Assembly (NCBI GenBank): GCA_001797695.1
Contig: MGQD01000006.1
Location: 12,493-35,504 of the forward strand
Length of the DNA stretch: 23,012 bases
Direction of reading: 5' to 3'
From: Deltaproteobacteria bacterium RBG_13_49_15
GTDB taxonomy: Bacteria > Desulfobacterota > Desulfobacteria > Desulfobacterales > UBA2156
Below are positions 8,457 through 16,334 of this stretch, piece by piece. The translations under genes were made by a program, and so were the position numbers. Within the stretch, counting starts at the first letter, position 1, and each line of letters starts with the position of its first letter. A model generated the notes under the pieces. The model had not been told where the DNA came from. It saw only the letters and a program-made list of their open reading frames with translations, and ran no database searches.

Positions 8457-9575
8457 CTATCCGTCTTTCTTCCGTTGATGTTTGCGGCATCCCGCCAGTT
8501 GATAAAGATCATCGACAATAGCCGATGCAGCGTTCGGTTTGCCGAATGATGCTGCCTGCAAAGCCATTTCGTTTAAAAGCCTCCGGTTTTTGGCATAGAA
8601 TTCAATCTTTTCGGCCAGCATCTCTCCATTCAGCCGATCTTCCGGTATTACCTCTGCTGCACCTGCGTCGGCCAGTTCTCCGGCATTTGCCGCTTGATGG
8701 TCATCGGTCGCAAACGGAAACGGGATAAAGAGAGCCGGTTTTCCAAGCGCCGTCACTTCCGCTACGGTGGTAGCTCCGGCACGACAGATGACCATGTCCG
8801 CCCTGGCATATTGGCTTCCCATGTCATCAAAAAAGGCACAAACGGTGCTGCTGGTTTGAGAGGCCGAATACATCTCCTTTACCCATGCCTCATCTTTGCC
8901 GCCCGTCTGGTGAATAAAATGCATCTTCTCTTTTTCCCTGACCCGTAATACCGCTTCCGTCATTACCGTATTGATCCGATGGGCGCCCTGGCTTCCGCCG
9001 ACAATCAGAATCGTGAAGGTGTCTTCTCTTTTTTCTTCACTGGAGTTGAATACCGAAGATCTCACCGGGTTGCCGGTAAGGATGACATTTTTTTCGCCGA
9101 TCCGCTCCATGGTTTTTGGAAATGAAACATAGATTCGATCCGCCACGCGGAAAAGGATCCGGTTGGTAATCCCCGGGATCATGTTTTGTTCATGAACCGC
9201 TGTTTTTATTCCTTTAAACCACGCCCCTAGAACCACAACCCCGGCCGAATAACTCCCAAGGCCGATAACGACATCCGGCCCAAACCGGTTGATCACATCC
9301 ATGGACTGAACCAAACCGCCTGGGATTCGTAAAAGAGAATTCACTTTCCTCCACAAACTGCGGCCTTTGATCCCTTCAGCCGTGATGCTGACCTGATCGA
9401 ATCCGGCTTTTTCCAAAATGTTCTTTTCAAAGGGTTTCCCCGTATTAACGAACAAGACACGGTTTTCATGATCCCTTGATACCAACTCCTGCGCAATGGC
9501 GACTCCCGGAAACAGGTGACCTCCTGTGCCTCCGCTGCCGATGATGGTCCGGATAGGTGTCGCCGATCGCTTCAT
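8457..9575 (-). CDS. murG: Lipid II synthase MurG (UDP-GlcNAc transferase)
   Basis: MurG moves GlcNAc from UDP-GlcNAc onto lipid I to make lipid II at the inner face of the cytoplasmic membrane. The glycine-rich lipid I motif is GSGGTGGH (residues 13-20), followed by HEQNMIPGITNRI, ILIVGGSQGAHRIN and the donor-site region ICRAGATTVAEVTALGKPALFIPFP. I chose the ATG at 9575 (372 residues), whose ATGA overlaps the ftsW stop; the frame stays open upstream to 9974, but that part only shadows ftsW. A 58-nt gap with repeats separates it from murC. Confidence 0.97.
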   Translation of the reverse strand: MKRSATPIRTIIGSGGTGGHLFPGVAIAQELVSRDHENRVLFVNTGKPFEKNILEKAGFDQVSITAEGIKGRSLWRKVNSLLRIPGGLVQSMDVINRFGPDVVIGLGSYSAGVVVLGAWFKGIKTAVHEQNMIPGITNRILFRVADRIYVSFPKTMERIGEKNVILTGNPVRSSVFNSSEEKREDTFTILIVGGSQGAHRINTVMTEAVLRVREKEKMHFIHQTGGKDEAWVKEMYSASQTSSTVCAFFDDMGSQYARADMVICRAGATTVAEVTALGKPALFIPFPFATDDHQAANAGELADAGAAEVIPEDRLNGEMLAEKIEFYAKNRRLLNEMALQAASFGKPNAASAIVDDLYQLAGCRKHQRKKDG

Positions 9576-10738
9576 TTGACATCCACATCGGTACCCACAA
9601 GGGTCTTTGGAGAAGACCCGATATTCATGATTATTCCAATCGACGCCATATTCAGAATTAAAGACGAGCCGCCGTAGCTTAAGAACGGTAGAACCAGTCC
9701 TTTTGTGGGGAGGAGTCCAAGGGTTACTCCCATGTTGATAATCACCTGGAGTGCAACGGAAGCGGTCAAACCGATCGCCAGATATGAGCCGAACAGATCC
9801 GGCGTCTTTCGGGATATGATGATCCCACGCCATGTAATCATTCCGTAAAGCCCCAGAATAAACAAAACACCGATAAGTCCCAATTCCTCCCCTACAATGG
9901 AAAAGATAAAATCGGTATGAGGTTCCGGAAGGTAAAAGAGTTTTTGATATCCCTTTCCGATTCCGACCCCCCATACTCCACCAGTCCCGAAGGCCAACAG
10001 TGAGTGGATGATTTGATATCCTTCATCCGACGAATATTCCCACGGATTCATGAAACTCATTACCCGTTTGACCCGGTATTGGGCATCCATCATAAAAAAA
10101 TATGCCGCTGGAATAAGCGGAGACAGAGTTACCGTGAGATGGAAAAGGCGCACGCCACCCGCGAAAAGCATGATCCATGTGATGGCGGCAAGAATCACCA
10201 CCGATCCGAAATCGGGTTCGAGCAAAATTAAAAACGCAAATATTCCAAAGATCACGACATGAGGCAAAAAGCCGATTTTAAATTCCCGCACCTGCTCCAT
10301 TTTCTTGCTCAGCGAATATGCCAGATAAATCACAAGGGCCAGCCGGGCAAACTCCGACGGTTGAAACGAAACGCTTCCGAAACGAAGCCATCGCGTGCTG
10401 CCGCCTGCCGAATGCCCGAACGGTGAAAGATGGACGGCCAAGAGCAGGATCAGCGCCAGAAGAAGAATAGGGTATGTCAGGGATCGGTAATAACGATACG
10501 GAACATGACGGCAAATCACCAGTACAACGACTCCGGCAATAGCAAAGACTCCCTGTTTCTTTAGAAAAAAATAATCGTTCCCGAATTTCTTTAGCGCTAG
10601 GGCTGAACTGGCGCTGTAAATCATGACAATTCCGATCCCGACCAGGAAGAGCACCGGAAAGAGGAGATTCACATCGTAGGGCGCTTTCCTCGGCAATACA
10701 ACTGCCGCAATCGGCGGCAAAGAAGTCTTTTCTTTCAT
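9572..10738 (-). CDS. ftsW: Septal peptidoglycan glycosyltransferase FtsW (SEDS family)
   Basis: FtsW is the SEDS-family polytopic membrane enzyme that polymerises lipid II at the septum together with its cognate transpeptidase FtsI. About ten membrane segments run from LLFPVLFLVGIGIVMIYSAS to LNMASIGIIMNIG. Conserved loops include GGSTRWLRFGSVSFQPSEFARL, the GYQIIHSLLAFGTGG region, EPHTDFIFSIVGEELG, and LPTKGLVLPFLSYGGSS near the end. Its 388 residues match the family. Both ends overlap neighbours by ATGA: the start with the murD stop and the stop with the murG start. The genome probably has a separate RodA, but murD-ftsW-murG context fixes this one as FtsW. Confidence 0.96.
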   Translation of the reverse strand: MKEKTSLPPIAAVVLPRKAPYDVNLLFPVLFLVGIGIVMIYSASSALALKKFGNDYFFLKKQGVFAIAGVVVLVICRHVPYRYYRSLTYPILLLALILLLAVHLSPFGHSAGGSTRWLRFGSVSFQPSEFARLALVIYLAYSLSKKMEQVREFKIGFLPHVVIFGIFAFLILLEPDFGSVVILAAITWIMLFAGGVRLFHLTVTLSPLIPAAYFFMMDAQYRVKRVMSFMNPWEYSSDEGYQIIHSLLAFGTGGVWGVGIGKGYQKLFYLPEPHTDFIFSIVGEELGLIGVLFILGLYGMITWRGIIISRKTPDLFGSYLAIGLTASVALQVIINMGVTLGLLPTKGLVLPFLSYGGSSLILNMASIGIIMNIGSSPKTLVGTDVDVK

Positions 10739-12144
10739 TTCAGCCCCATAACCGCTTTTCGGAACTCATCGCCCCTATGGGTATAGTTCGTAAACATATC
10801 GAAGCTGGCGCATGCCGGCGACAACAGCACCACATCTCCCGGGCGTGCTTCCCGGTATGCTGAAATGACGGCTTCTTCCATCCCTGCCGCGTCCCTCATG
10901 GATGCAGCTCCGGCCAGAGCCTTCCGGATCAAGGGGGCCGCTTCGCCGATCAGAATGATTATCTTGACATGTTTTCGAACCCAATCGGTTAAGATTCGAA
11001 AATCGCTTCCTTTATCCCTCCCGCCCATAATCAAAATCACCGGTTCACTGAACGAGTCCAGAGCGCAAATAACCGAAAATACATTCGTCGCCTTGGAATC
11101 GTTAACGAACCGGATCCCGCCTATGTTCTCCACCGGCTCTAGACGGTGGGGAAGCCCTTTAAATGAATTGAGTGCCGATTGAATCCCCCTGGCATTTCCA
11201 CCGGCAGCGAGCGACGCAAGAGATGCTGCGGCGGCATTCTCCCGGCTGTATCTTCCTTTAAACTGCGTTCCGGTCAGGTCGAAATGCTCCGTCACCATCC
11301 TTTTTTCACCAATCCGAATGTCGCACGCCTTTCCCTGTCCCATCTCAAGGAAGGAAACCCGGATCCGATCCTCTGAAATGATTGCCCCTTCTTCAGTAGC
11401 GCCCAAATATCCAAAAAAGAGCTTTCGGCTTTGGATTCCTGTTGTCACTTTTCGAACCGCCGGGTCCGATCCGTTCAAAATAGCGGCGTCGCCTTCCTTT
11501 TGTTTTTCGAACAGCCGTCCTTTTGCACGAGCATACGCATCCAAATTCGGGTAGCGATCCAGGTGATCCGGCGTCACATTCAGCAGGATCCCGACTTTCG
11601 GAGAGAAGGTGAGGGCCGTGTCCAGTTGGAAACTGCTGACCTCCGCGACAACCACGTCAACTTTCTCTTCCCTTTCCACAAAACCAATGAGCGGATCTCC
11701 GATGTTGCCGCCGACGAAAACTTTTTTCCCGGAATGCTTCATCATCTCCCCCACCACCGCCGTAGTGGTGGTTTTTCCGTTGGTTCCGGTCACGGCGATG
11801 ATCGGTTCATGGATATATCGATAGGCCAGCTCCATTTCCCCAAACACCGGAACTCCTTCCTCGATTGCCCGAATCAGCTGGGGAATAGCGAGAGGAACTC
11901 CTGGACTGATAACGATCATATCGGCTTTTTGAAACGATTTGGGACGGTGTCCTCCGAGTTCGAGATGAACGCCCATTTGTCGGCATTTGAGCACAAAGGA
12001 ACCAAGCTTATCCTCGCTTGCCAGGTCTGTGACGGTCACGTTTGATCCTTTTTTGCATAAAAAGCGGACCAGCGCCATGCCGCTGATCCCAAGTCCGACA
12101 ACCAGAACATTCTTTCGATCCAGTTCCGGTTCACTCTTCTTCAT
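10735..12144 (-). CDS. murD: UDP-N-acetylmuramoylalanine--D-glutamate ligase MurD
   Basis: MurD adds D-glutamate to UDP-MurNAc-L-Ala with ATP. The N-terminal UDP-binding motif is VLVVGLGISGMALVRFL (residues 13-29) and the P-loop is GTNGKTTTT (120-128). LLNVTPDHLDRY and the FVNDSKATN segment mark the central and C-terminal domains. Length is 469 residues, slightly above the usual 440-450. It starts 45 nt after mraY; that gap contains a small ACCGG/CCGGT inverted repeat and a GAGG rather far from the ATG. Its stop overlaps the ftsW ATG by 4 nt. Confidence 0.97.
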   Translation of the reverse strand: MKKSEPELDRKNVLVVGLGISGMALVRFLCKKGSNVTVTDLASEDKLGSFVLKCRQMGVHLELGGHRPKSFQKADMIVISPGVPLAIPQLIRAIEEGVPVFGEMELAYRYIHEPIIAVTGTNGKTTTTAVVGEMMKHSGKKVFVGGNIGDPLIGFVEREEKVDVVVAEVSSFQLDTALTFSPKVGILLNVTPDHLDRYPNLDAYARAKGRLFEKQKEGDAAILNGSDPAVRKVTTGIQSRKLFFGYLGATEEGAIISEDRIRVSFLEMGQGKACDIRIGEKRMVTEHFDLTGTQFKGRYSRENAAAASLASLAAGGNARGIQSALNSFKGLPHRLEPVENIGGIRFVNDSKATNVFSVICALDSFSEPVILIMGGRDKGSDFRILTDWVRKHVKIIILIGEAAPLIRKALAGAASMRDAAGMEEAVISAYREARPGDVVLLSPACASFDMFTNYTHRGDEFRKAVMGLK

Positions 12145-12189
12145 GTCCGCTTTATAACCTCGCTCGACCGGTCCGGCCGGTTCTCATGT

Positions 12190-13269
12190 CTATCTCAGCT
12201 TCAACGTGCTCATTGAAAGAAGCGCCAGCGCGATGGCGATAATCCAAAACCGGATGATGACCTTGGGCTCCGCCCACCCTTTGAGTTCGAAATGATGGTG
12301 CAAGGGCGCCATTTTAAAAATTCTGCGACCATGGGTCATCTTGAAATAGCCAACCTGAAAAATAACCGATAGTGCTTCGATGACAAAAAGACCTCCGACC
12401 AGCACCAACAGGATTTCCTGCTTAGTAATCACGGCGACCCCTCCGAGAGCGGCGCCCAGGGACAGAGAGCCTACATCGCCCATGAACACCTGAGCAGGAT
12501 AGGAATTGAACCATAAGAAACCCAATCCTGCTCCTGCCAGCGCGCCGCAAAAAACGGTCACTTCTCCGCCGCCCACCACGTAATTAATCTGAAGGTAATT
12601 GGCGATTTTTGCATGGCCGGATACATAGGCGAACACCATATAGGTCGTCGAAGCGATGGTAACCGGCCCGATAGCCAGACCGTCGAGCCCGTCGGTCAGA
12701 TTCACCGCATTGGATGTCCCGGAGATCACCAATGCACCGAACAGGATATAAGCCAAGCCCAAATCCGGAGCGACATTTTTAAAAAACGGAACGGTGATCC
12801 GTGTATTGAATTCAGGATTGAGATAGATCAAAAAAGCAGCCAAAAAGGCGGCGATCATCTGGAACAGGAATTTGTTTTTGGCGCTCAATCCCTTGTTGAG
12901 CTTTTTAATCTGCTTTAAGTAGTCGTCAACGAAACCGATTGCACCGTAAGATAAAGTGATCATCAGAATGATCCAGATATAGTAATTGCTGAGATTTGCC
13001 CAAAGAAGCGTCGAAGCCGCTACGGAAAGCAGTATCAGGATCCCTCCCATCGTCGGCGTCCCGGCCTTTTTATGGTGAACCTGGGGACCGTCTTCCCGGA
13101 TATACTGTCCGATCTGTAAACGGCTCAATGTTCGGATGACATACGGCCCTATAAAAAAACAGATCAGAAAGGCCGTGAGGCTGGCGTATATCGTCCGAAA
13201 GGTGATGTATCGGAACACATTGAAAGCGGATACGGTGGTATGGAACGGATAAAGGAGATGATATAACAT
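12190..13269 (-). CDS. mraY: Phospho-MurNAc-pentapeptide transferase MraY
   Basis: MraY is the integral membrane enzyme that joins phospho-MurNAc-pentapeptide to undecaprenyl phosphate, forming lipid I. It has about ten membrane segments. Family motifs are PTMGG (residues 72-76), the aspartate pair D115-D116 in GFVDDYLK, NLTDGLDGL (190-198) and the HHHFELKGW loop near the C-terminus. Its 359 residues fit the family exactly. The start codon sits inside a 12-bp palindrome, AACATTAATGTT (13265-13276), and the ribosome site AAGGG lies just after the second 23-bp palindrome. The 88-nt gap from murF is the largest within the fts/mur run. Confidence 0.97.
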   Translation of the reverse strand: MLYHLLYPFHTTVSAFNVFRYITFRTIYASLTAFLICFFIGPYVIRTLSRLQIGQYIREDGPQVHHKKAGTPTMGGILILLSVAASTLLWANLSNYYIWIILMITLSYGAIGFVDDYLKQIKKLNKGLSAKNKFLFQMIAAFLAAFLIYLNPEFNTRITVPFFKNVAPDLGLAYILFGALVISGTSNAVNLTDGLDGLAIGPVTIASTTYMVFAYVSGHAKIANYLQINYVVGGGEVTVFCGALAGAGLGFLWFNSYPAQVFMGDVGSLSLGAALGGVAVITKQEILLVLVGGLFVIEALSVIFQVGYFKMTHGRRIFKMAPLHHHFELKGWAEPKVIIRFWIIAIALALLSMSTLKLR

Positions 13270-13281
13270 TAATGTTCGCCC

Positions 13282-13304
13282 TTTATGCGCCAGAGGCGCA
13301 TTAA
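13282..13304. repeat. 23-bp palindromic repeat, copy A (mraY leader)
   Basis: An exact copy of the element at 13339-13361. The centre is ATGCGCC-AGA-GGCGCAT, a perfect 7-bp stem with a 3-nt loop. It ends 12 nt before the mraY start codon, next to its ribosome site, so the hairpin could influence mraY translation or mRNA stability. Confidence 0.85.
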
Positions 13305-13311
13305 TTTATCG

Positions 13312-13326
13312 ATGTAACCGGTACAT
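13312..13326. repeat. Imperfect palindrome between the two 23-bp copies
   Basis: ATGTAACCGGTACAT pairs with itself over seven bases per arm, with one extra A in the left arm. It sits midway between the two 23-bp palindromes, giving three hairpin-forming elements in an 88-nt spacer. Confidence 0.45.
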
Positions 13327-13338
13327 TGCCGGATCGTT

Positions 13339-13361
13339 TTTATGCGCCAGAGGCGCATTAA
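13339..13361. repeat. 23-bp palindromic repeat, copy B (end of murF)
   Basis: Identical over 23 bp to 13282-13304, in the same orientation and 57 bp away. The murF stop codon TAA (13358-13360) lies within the repeat, so the hairpin begins right at the end of the murF reading frame. There is no U-run on the minus strand as expected of an intrinsic terminator. Confidence 0.85.
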
Positions 13362-14788
13362 GATTTTTGATCATTCCAGTCCAAAAGCCCTTGAACCAGG
13401 CTTTCCATGGCCATCCCCCTTGACCCTTTCACCAATATCCAGTCACCGGATTTCACATACTGTGTTATGTCCTGCAAAATCGAGCCCTTGGAGCCGATCC
13501 GGATGCGTTGAGGATTCATTCTCTTCTTTCTCGCCCCCTCGGCAATCGATTCGGCAAAGGCGCCTGTAACATAAAGCCTTGAAATGTCCGCCATCGCCAG
13601 TGATTCGCCGATTTGCCGGTGGAGCGGTATGGATTCTTTCCCCAGCTCGAGCATATCTCCCACAACGCAAATACCCCGGGCGCCTTTTTTTAAGCGTGAA
13701 AACGATTCGATGGCTGCCTTCATGGAGCCAGGATTGGCATTGTAGGTATCGTCTACAATGCGGATCCCGTTTTTGAGCGAAAGGATATTCATCCTTCCCG
13801 GAATACTTGTTAGATTCTCAAGCCCTATTTTTATCGCTTCAGGAGCGATTCCCAATCGGGCGCCGACCGCCGCCGCCGCGAGGGCGTTTGAAACCATGAA
13901 CCTGCCGGGAATTCTCAGGGTAACAGGAATTTTCCCTTCGGGTAAAACCAGGGTAAACCGCACTGTCTCTCCTTTTTCCCGGATTGAGCCGGCACGGACA
14001 GCCGCCTTTTTCGAAATCCCGAAAAACAACACCTCTGATTTAACCTTTATCGCCAGACGCGAGACATTCGGATCATCCGCATTCAGAATGGCCGTCCCCC
14101 CTCTTTTGATTTGCCCCAGTAGCTCTCCTTTGGCCTGGATGACGCCTTCCATGGAGCCGACCCCCTCCAGGTGGGCAGGAGCAATATTCGTGATCACCCC
14201 CACATCCGGGAGACAGATTTCCGACAAACGCCGGATTTCCCCCGGATGGTTCATTCCCAGTTCCACAACCGCCCATTGATGGAGATCGGTCAGGTTCAAC
14301 AATGTCAGAGGCAGTCCGATTTCATTATTGAAATTGCCGATTGCAGAAAGGGCGGCGTATTTTTGGCTGATAATCTCCGCAGCCATTCTCCTGGTGGTTG
14401 TTTTTCCATTTGATCCGGTAATGGCCACCACCCCGGCTCCATGCTTCCGCCGATGAAAGGCGGCCAGGTCTCCCAGAGCCCGGGTTGTGTCTGAAACCGC
14501 AATGCAAACAAGCCCTCTTTCCTTAAATCCCTGAATAAGCGTGCGGGAAATTCGATCTTTTTGGATCATCATTCCGGAAATGCCGTGTGTTAAAGCATCC
14601 GGGATAAACGCATGTCCATCATGATTTTGCCCCACGATAGCGACAAATAATTGTCCGGGTAAAACCCGCCTTGAATCGATGGAGATCCCGGAAAACCGGC
14701 ATCGTACGTCACCGTAGAGGATTTCTCCACCGGTGGCTTTTGCAACCCGGGCGCCGGACCATACAGCTTTTTTTTGAAGCTCTTCCAT
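13358..14788 (-). CDS. murF: UDP-MurNAc-tripeptide--D-Ala-D-Ala ligase MurF
   Basis: MurF adds the D-Ala-D-Ala dipeptide to complete UDP-MurNAc-pentapeptide. The N-terminal substrate domain includes GISIDSRRVLPGQLFVA (residues 34-50), the P-loop is GSNGKTTT (125-132), and later motifs are ELGMNHPGEIRRL, ITNIAPAHLEG and DDTYNANPGSM, the last typical of MurF. Length is 476 residues. The start is 22 nt after murE, without a close ribosome site. The stop codon falls in a 23-bp palindromic repeat. No ddl gene for D-Ala-D-Ala synthesis is present in this cluster. Confidence 0.96.
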   Translation of the reverse strand: MEELQKKAVWSGARVAKATGGEILYGDVRCRFSGISIDSRRVLPGQLFVAIVGQNHDGHAFIPDALTHGISGMMIQKDRISRTLIQGFKERGLVCIAVSDTTRALGDLAAFHRRKHGAGVVAITGSNGKTTTRRMAAEIISQKYAALSAIGNFNNEIGLPLTLLNLTDLHQWAVVELGMNHPGEIRRLSEICLPDVGVITNIAPAHLEGVGSMEGVIQAKGELLGQIKRGGTAILNADDPNVSRLAIKVKSEVLFFGISKKAAVRAGSIREKGETVRFTLVLPEGKIPVTLRIPGRFMVSNALAAAAVGARLGIAPEAIKIGLENLTSIPGRMNILSLKNGIRIVDDTYNANPGSMKAAIESFSRLKKGARGICVVGDMLELGKESIPLHRQIGESLAMADISRLYVTGAFAESIAEGARKKRMNPQRIRIGSKGSILQDITQYVKSGDWILVKGSRGMAMESLVQGLLDWNDQKS

Positions 14789-14810
14789 CCAATATGGCTT
14801 TCCCTGATTC

Positions 14811-16334
14811 CTAATCCGTTTCTCCTGAAAGCGCTTTTTTCGCCTCTACCCTGTCATCGAAAGGAAATGTTTGCTGACCGATGATTTGATAAGGTTCGTG
14901 TCCTTTACCGGCAATGAGAACCGTATCTCCAGGACGTGAAACCGCAATCCCCATAGAGATGCCCCTTCTCCGATCCGGCTCGATGACATATCCTTGATCC
15001 CCGTTCCACTTATCAGGATTCAGGGATCCGATTCTCTTGGGGCAGGATCGGACCACCCCCTGCTCTATCTCAGCAATGATTTCGAGAGGATCTTCCCGGC
15101 GGGGATTGTCTGAAGTGACGATGACGAGATCGCACAGCCGGCCTGCAATTTCCCCCATTTGCGGGCGTTTTTCCCGGTCCCTTTCTCCTCCGCATCCGAA
15201 GATGCAAATCAACCTCCCGGATGCCATGGACCTGATGGTGGCTAATATATGCTCCATTGCCGCAGGGGTATGGGCATAGTCCACGATGACATGGCGGCCG
15301 GCGTTGTCCGGAACCTTTTCAAACCGTCCCGGCACTCCGGCAAGGGTTTCGATTCCGGATTGAATGATATGGATCGGAAGCTTCAGGGCAATTCCGGTTC
15401 CTACGGCACAGAGAATATTTTCTAAATTATGCGCTCCAACCAACAAGGATGCAATGTCAAAATCCCCTGAAGGCGTGACCAGGGCCGCTTTAATTCCATT
15501 CATATCGGATTTAATCATCCGTGCATGCACCGGGTTGCCCGGATCGGTTCCAACCCTCACGCTCGCATCCGGATAAAGCATATAAAGCTCTTTCCCTTTC
15601 TCATCATTGCAGTTGAGAACCGGAACGGTTCGCCCTTTTTTAGGGCCGCTTTTAAGGATCTGTGTAAAAAGAAGTTTTTTGCATTCCCAGTAGGATTCCA
15701 TATCCTTATGAAAATCGAGATGATCCCGGCTTAAATTGGTGAAAACGCCGATATCCATCCAGCAATGGTCCACCCGGGAGAGACAGAGAGCATGGGATGA
15801 GACCTCCATGACGACATGCGTGACGCCGCACTTTGCCATACGCGCCAGAATCCGTTGAAGATCCAAGGATTCAGGGGTCGTCATTCCGGTCTTAAGGGTC
15901 TGATCTCCAAATCGGCACAGGATGGTTCCTATGAGGCCAACCTCATGTCCGGCCTCTTTGATCATATTTTCAATCAGAAATGCGGTGGTGGTTTTCCCGT
16001 TGGTGCCGGTGATACCGACGACCGTCAGGTGCTCGGATGGGTTTCCGTAAAAATTACCTGAAATGACCGCAAGCGCTTTTCTCGAATCGCTGACGATCAC
16101 GCATCCGATCCCGCTCGAAATGGGATGCTGGGAGATGACGACCGCCGCTCCTTGATTGACCGCCATTTCAATATAATCATGACCATCCGCCGAATGCCCC
16201 GGCATGGCCACAAACAGGGAATCCGGGCCGACATCCTGCGCCCGGTAATGAACGGATTCAATTTCAGGATCTTGATCCTTGAATCCCGCAAATTGAATAG
16301 GCTCAATTCCTCTGATCAGTGCTGAAAGCTTCAA
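14811..16334 (-). CDS. murE: UDP-MurNAc-tripeptide ligase MurE (meso-DAP type)
   Basis: MurE adds the third peptide residue to UDP-MurNAc-L-Ala-D-Glu. The P-loop is GTNGKTTT (residues 110-117), the lysine expected to be carbamylated is K219 in ESYWECKKLLF, and the C-terminal domain has VDYAHTPAAME. The DNPR motif (409-412) predicts meso-diaminopimelate as substrate, as in Gram-negative bacteria. The start is TTG: it overlaps the ftsI TGA as TTGA, has GAGG 7 nt upstream and gives the usual N-terminus. Its 507 residues are typical. Confidence 0.97.
   Translation of the reverse strand: MKLSALIRGIEPIQFAGFKDQDPEIESVHYRAQDVGPDSLFVAMPGHSADGHDYIEMAVNQGAAVVISQHPISSGIGCVIVSDSRKALAVISGNFYGNPSEHLTVVGITGTNGKTTTAFLIENMIKEAGHEVGLIGTILCRFGDQTLKTGMTTPESLDLQRILARMAKCGVTHVVMEVSSHALCLSRVDHCWMDIGVFTNLSRDHLDFHKDMESYWECKKLLFTQILKSGPKKGRTVPVLNCNDEKGKELYMLYPDASVRVGTDPGNPVHARMIKSDMNGIKAALVTPSGDFDIASLLVGAHNLENILCAVGTGIALKLPIHIIQSGIETLAGVPGRFEKVPDNAGRHVIVDYAHTPAAMEHILATIRSMASGRLICIFGCGGERDREKRPQMGEIAGRLCDLVIVTSDNPRREDPLEIIAEIEQGVVRSCPKRIGSLNPDKWNGDQGYVIEPDRRRGISMGIAVSRPGDTVLIAGKGHEPYQIIGQQTFPFDDRVEAKKALSGETD

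Noticed and set aside
9576..9974. N-terminal extension of murG to 9974
   Set aside because: It would overlap ftsW for about 400 nt and adds residues unlike MurG; the ATGA junction at 9575 is the natural start.
13282..13361. CRISPR-like repeat-spacer-repeat
   Set aside because: Only two copies, short, palindromic and inside an operon gap, with no cas genes. A hairpin or REP-like element fits better.
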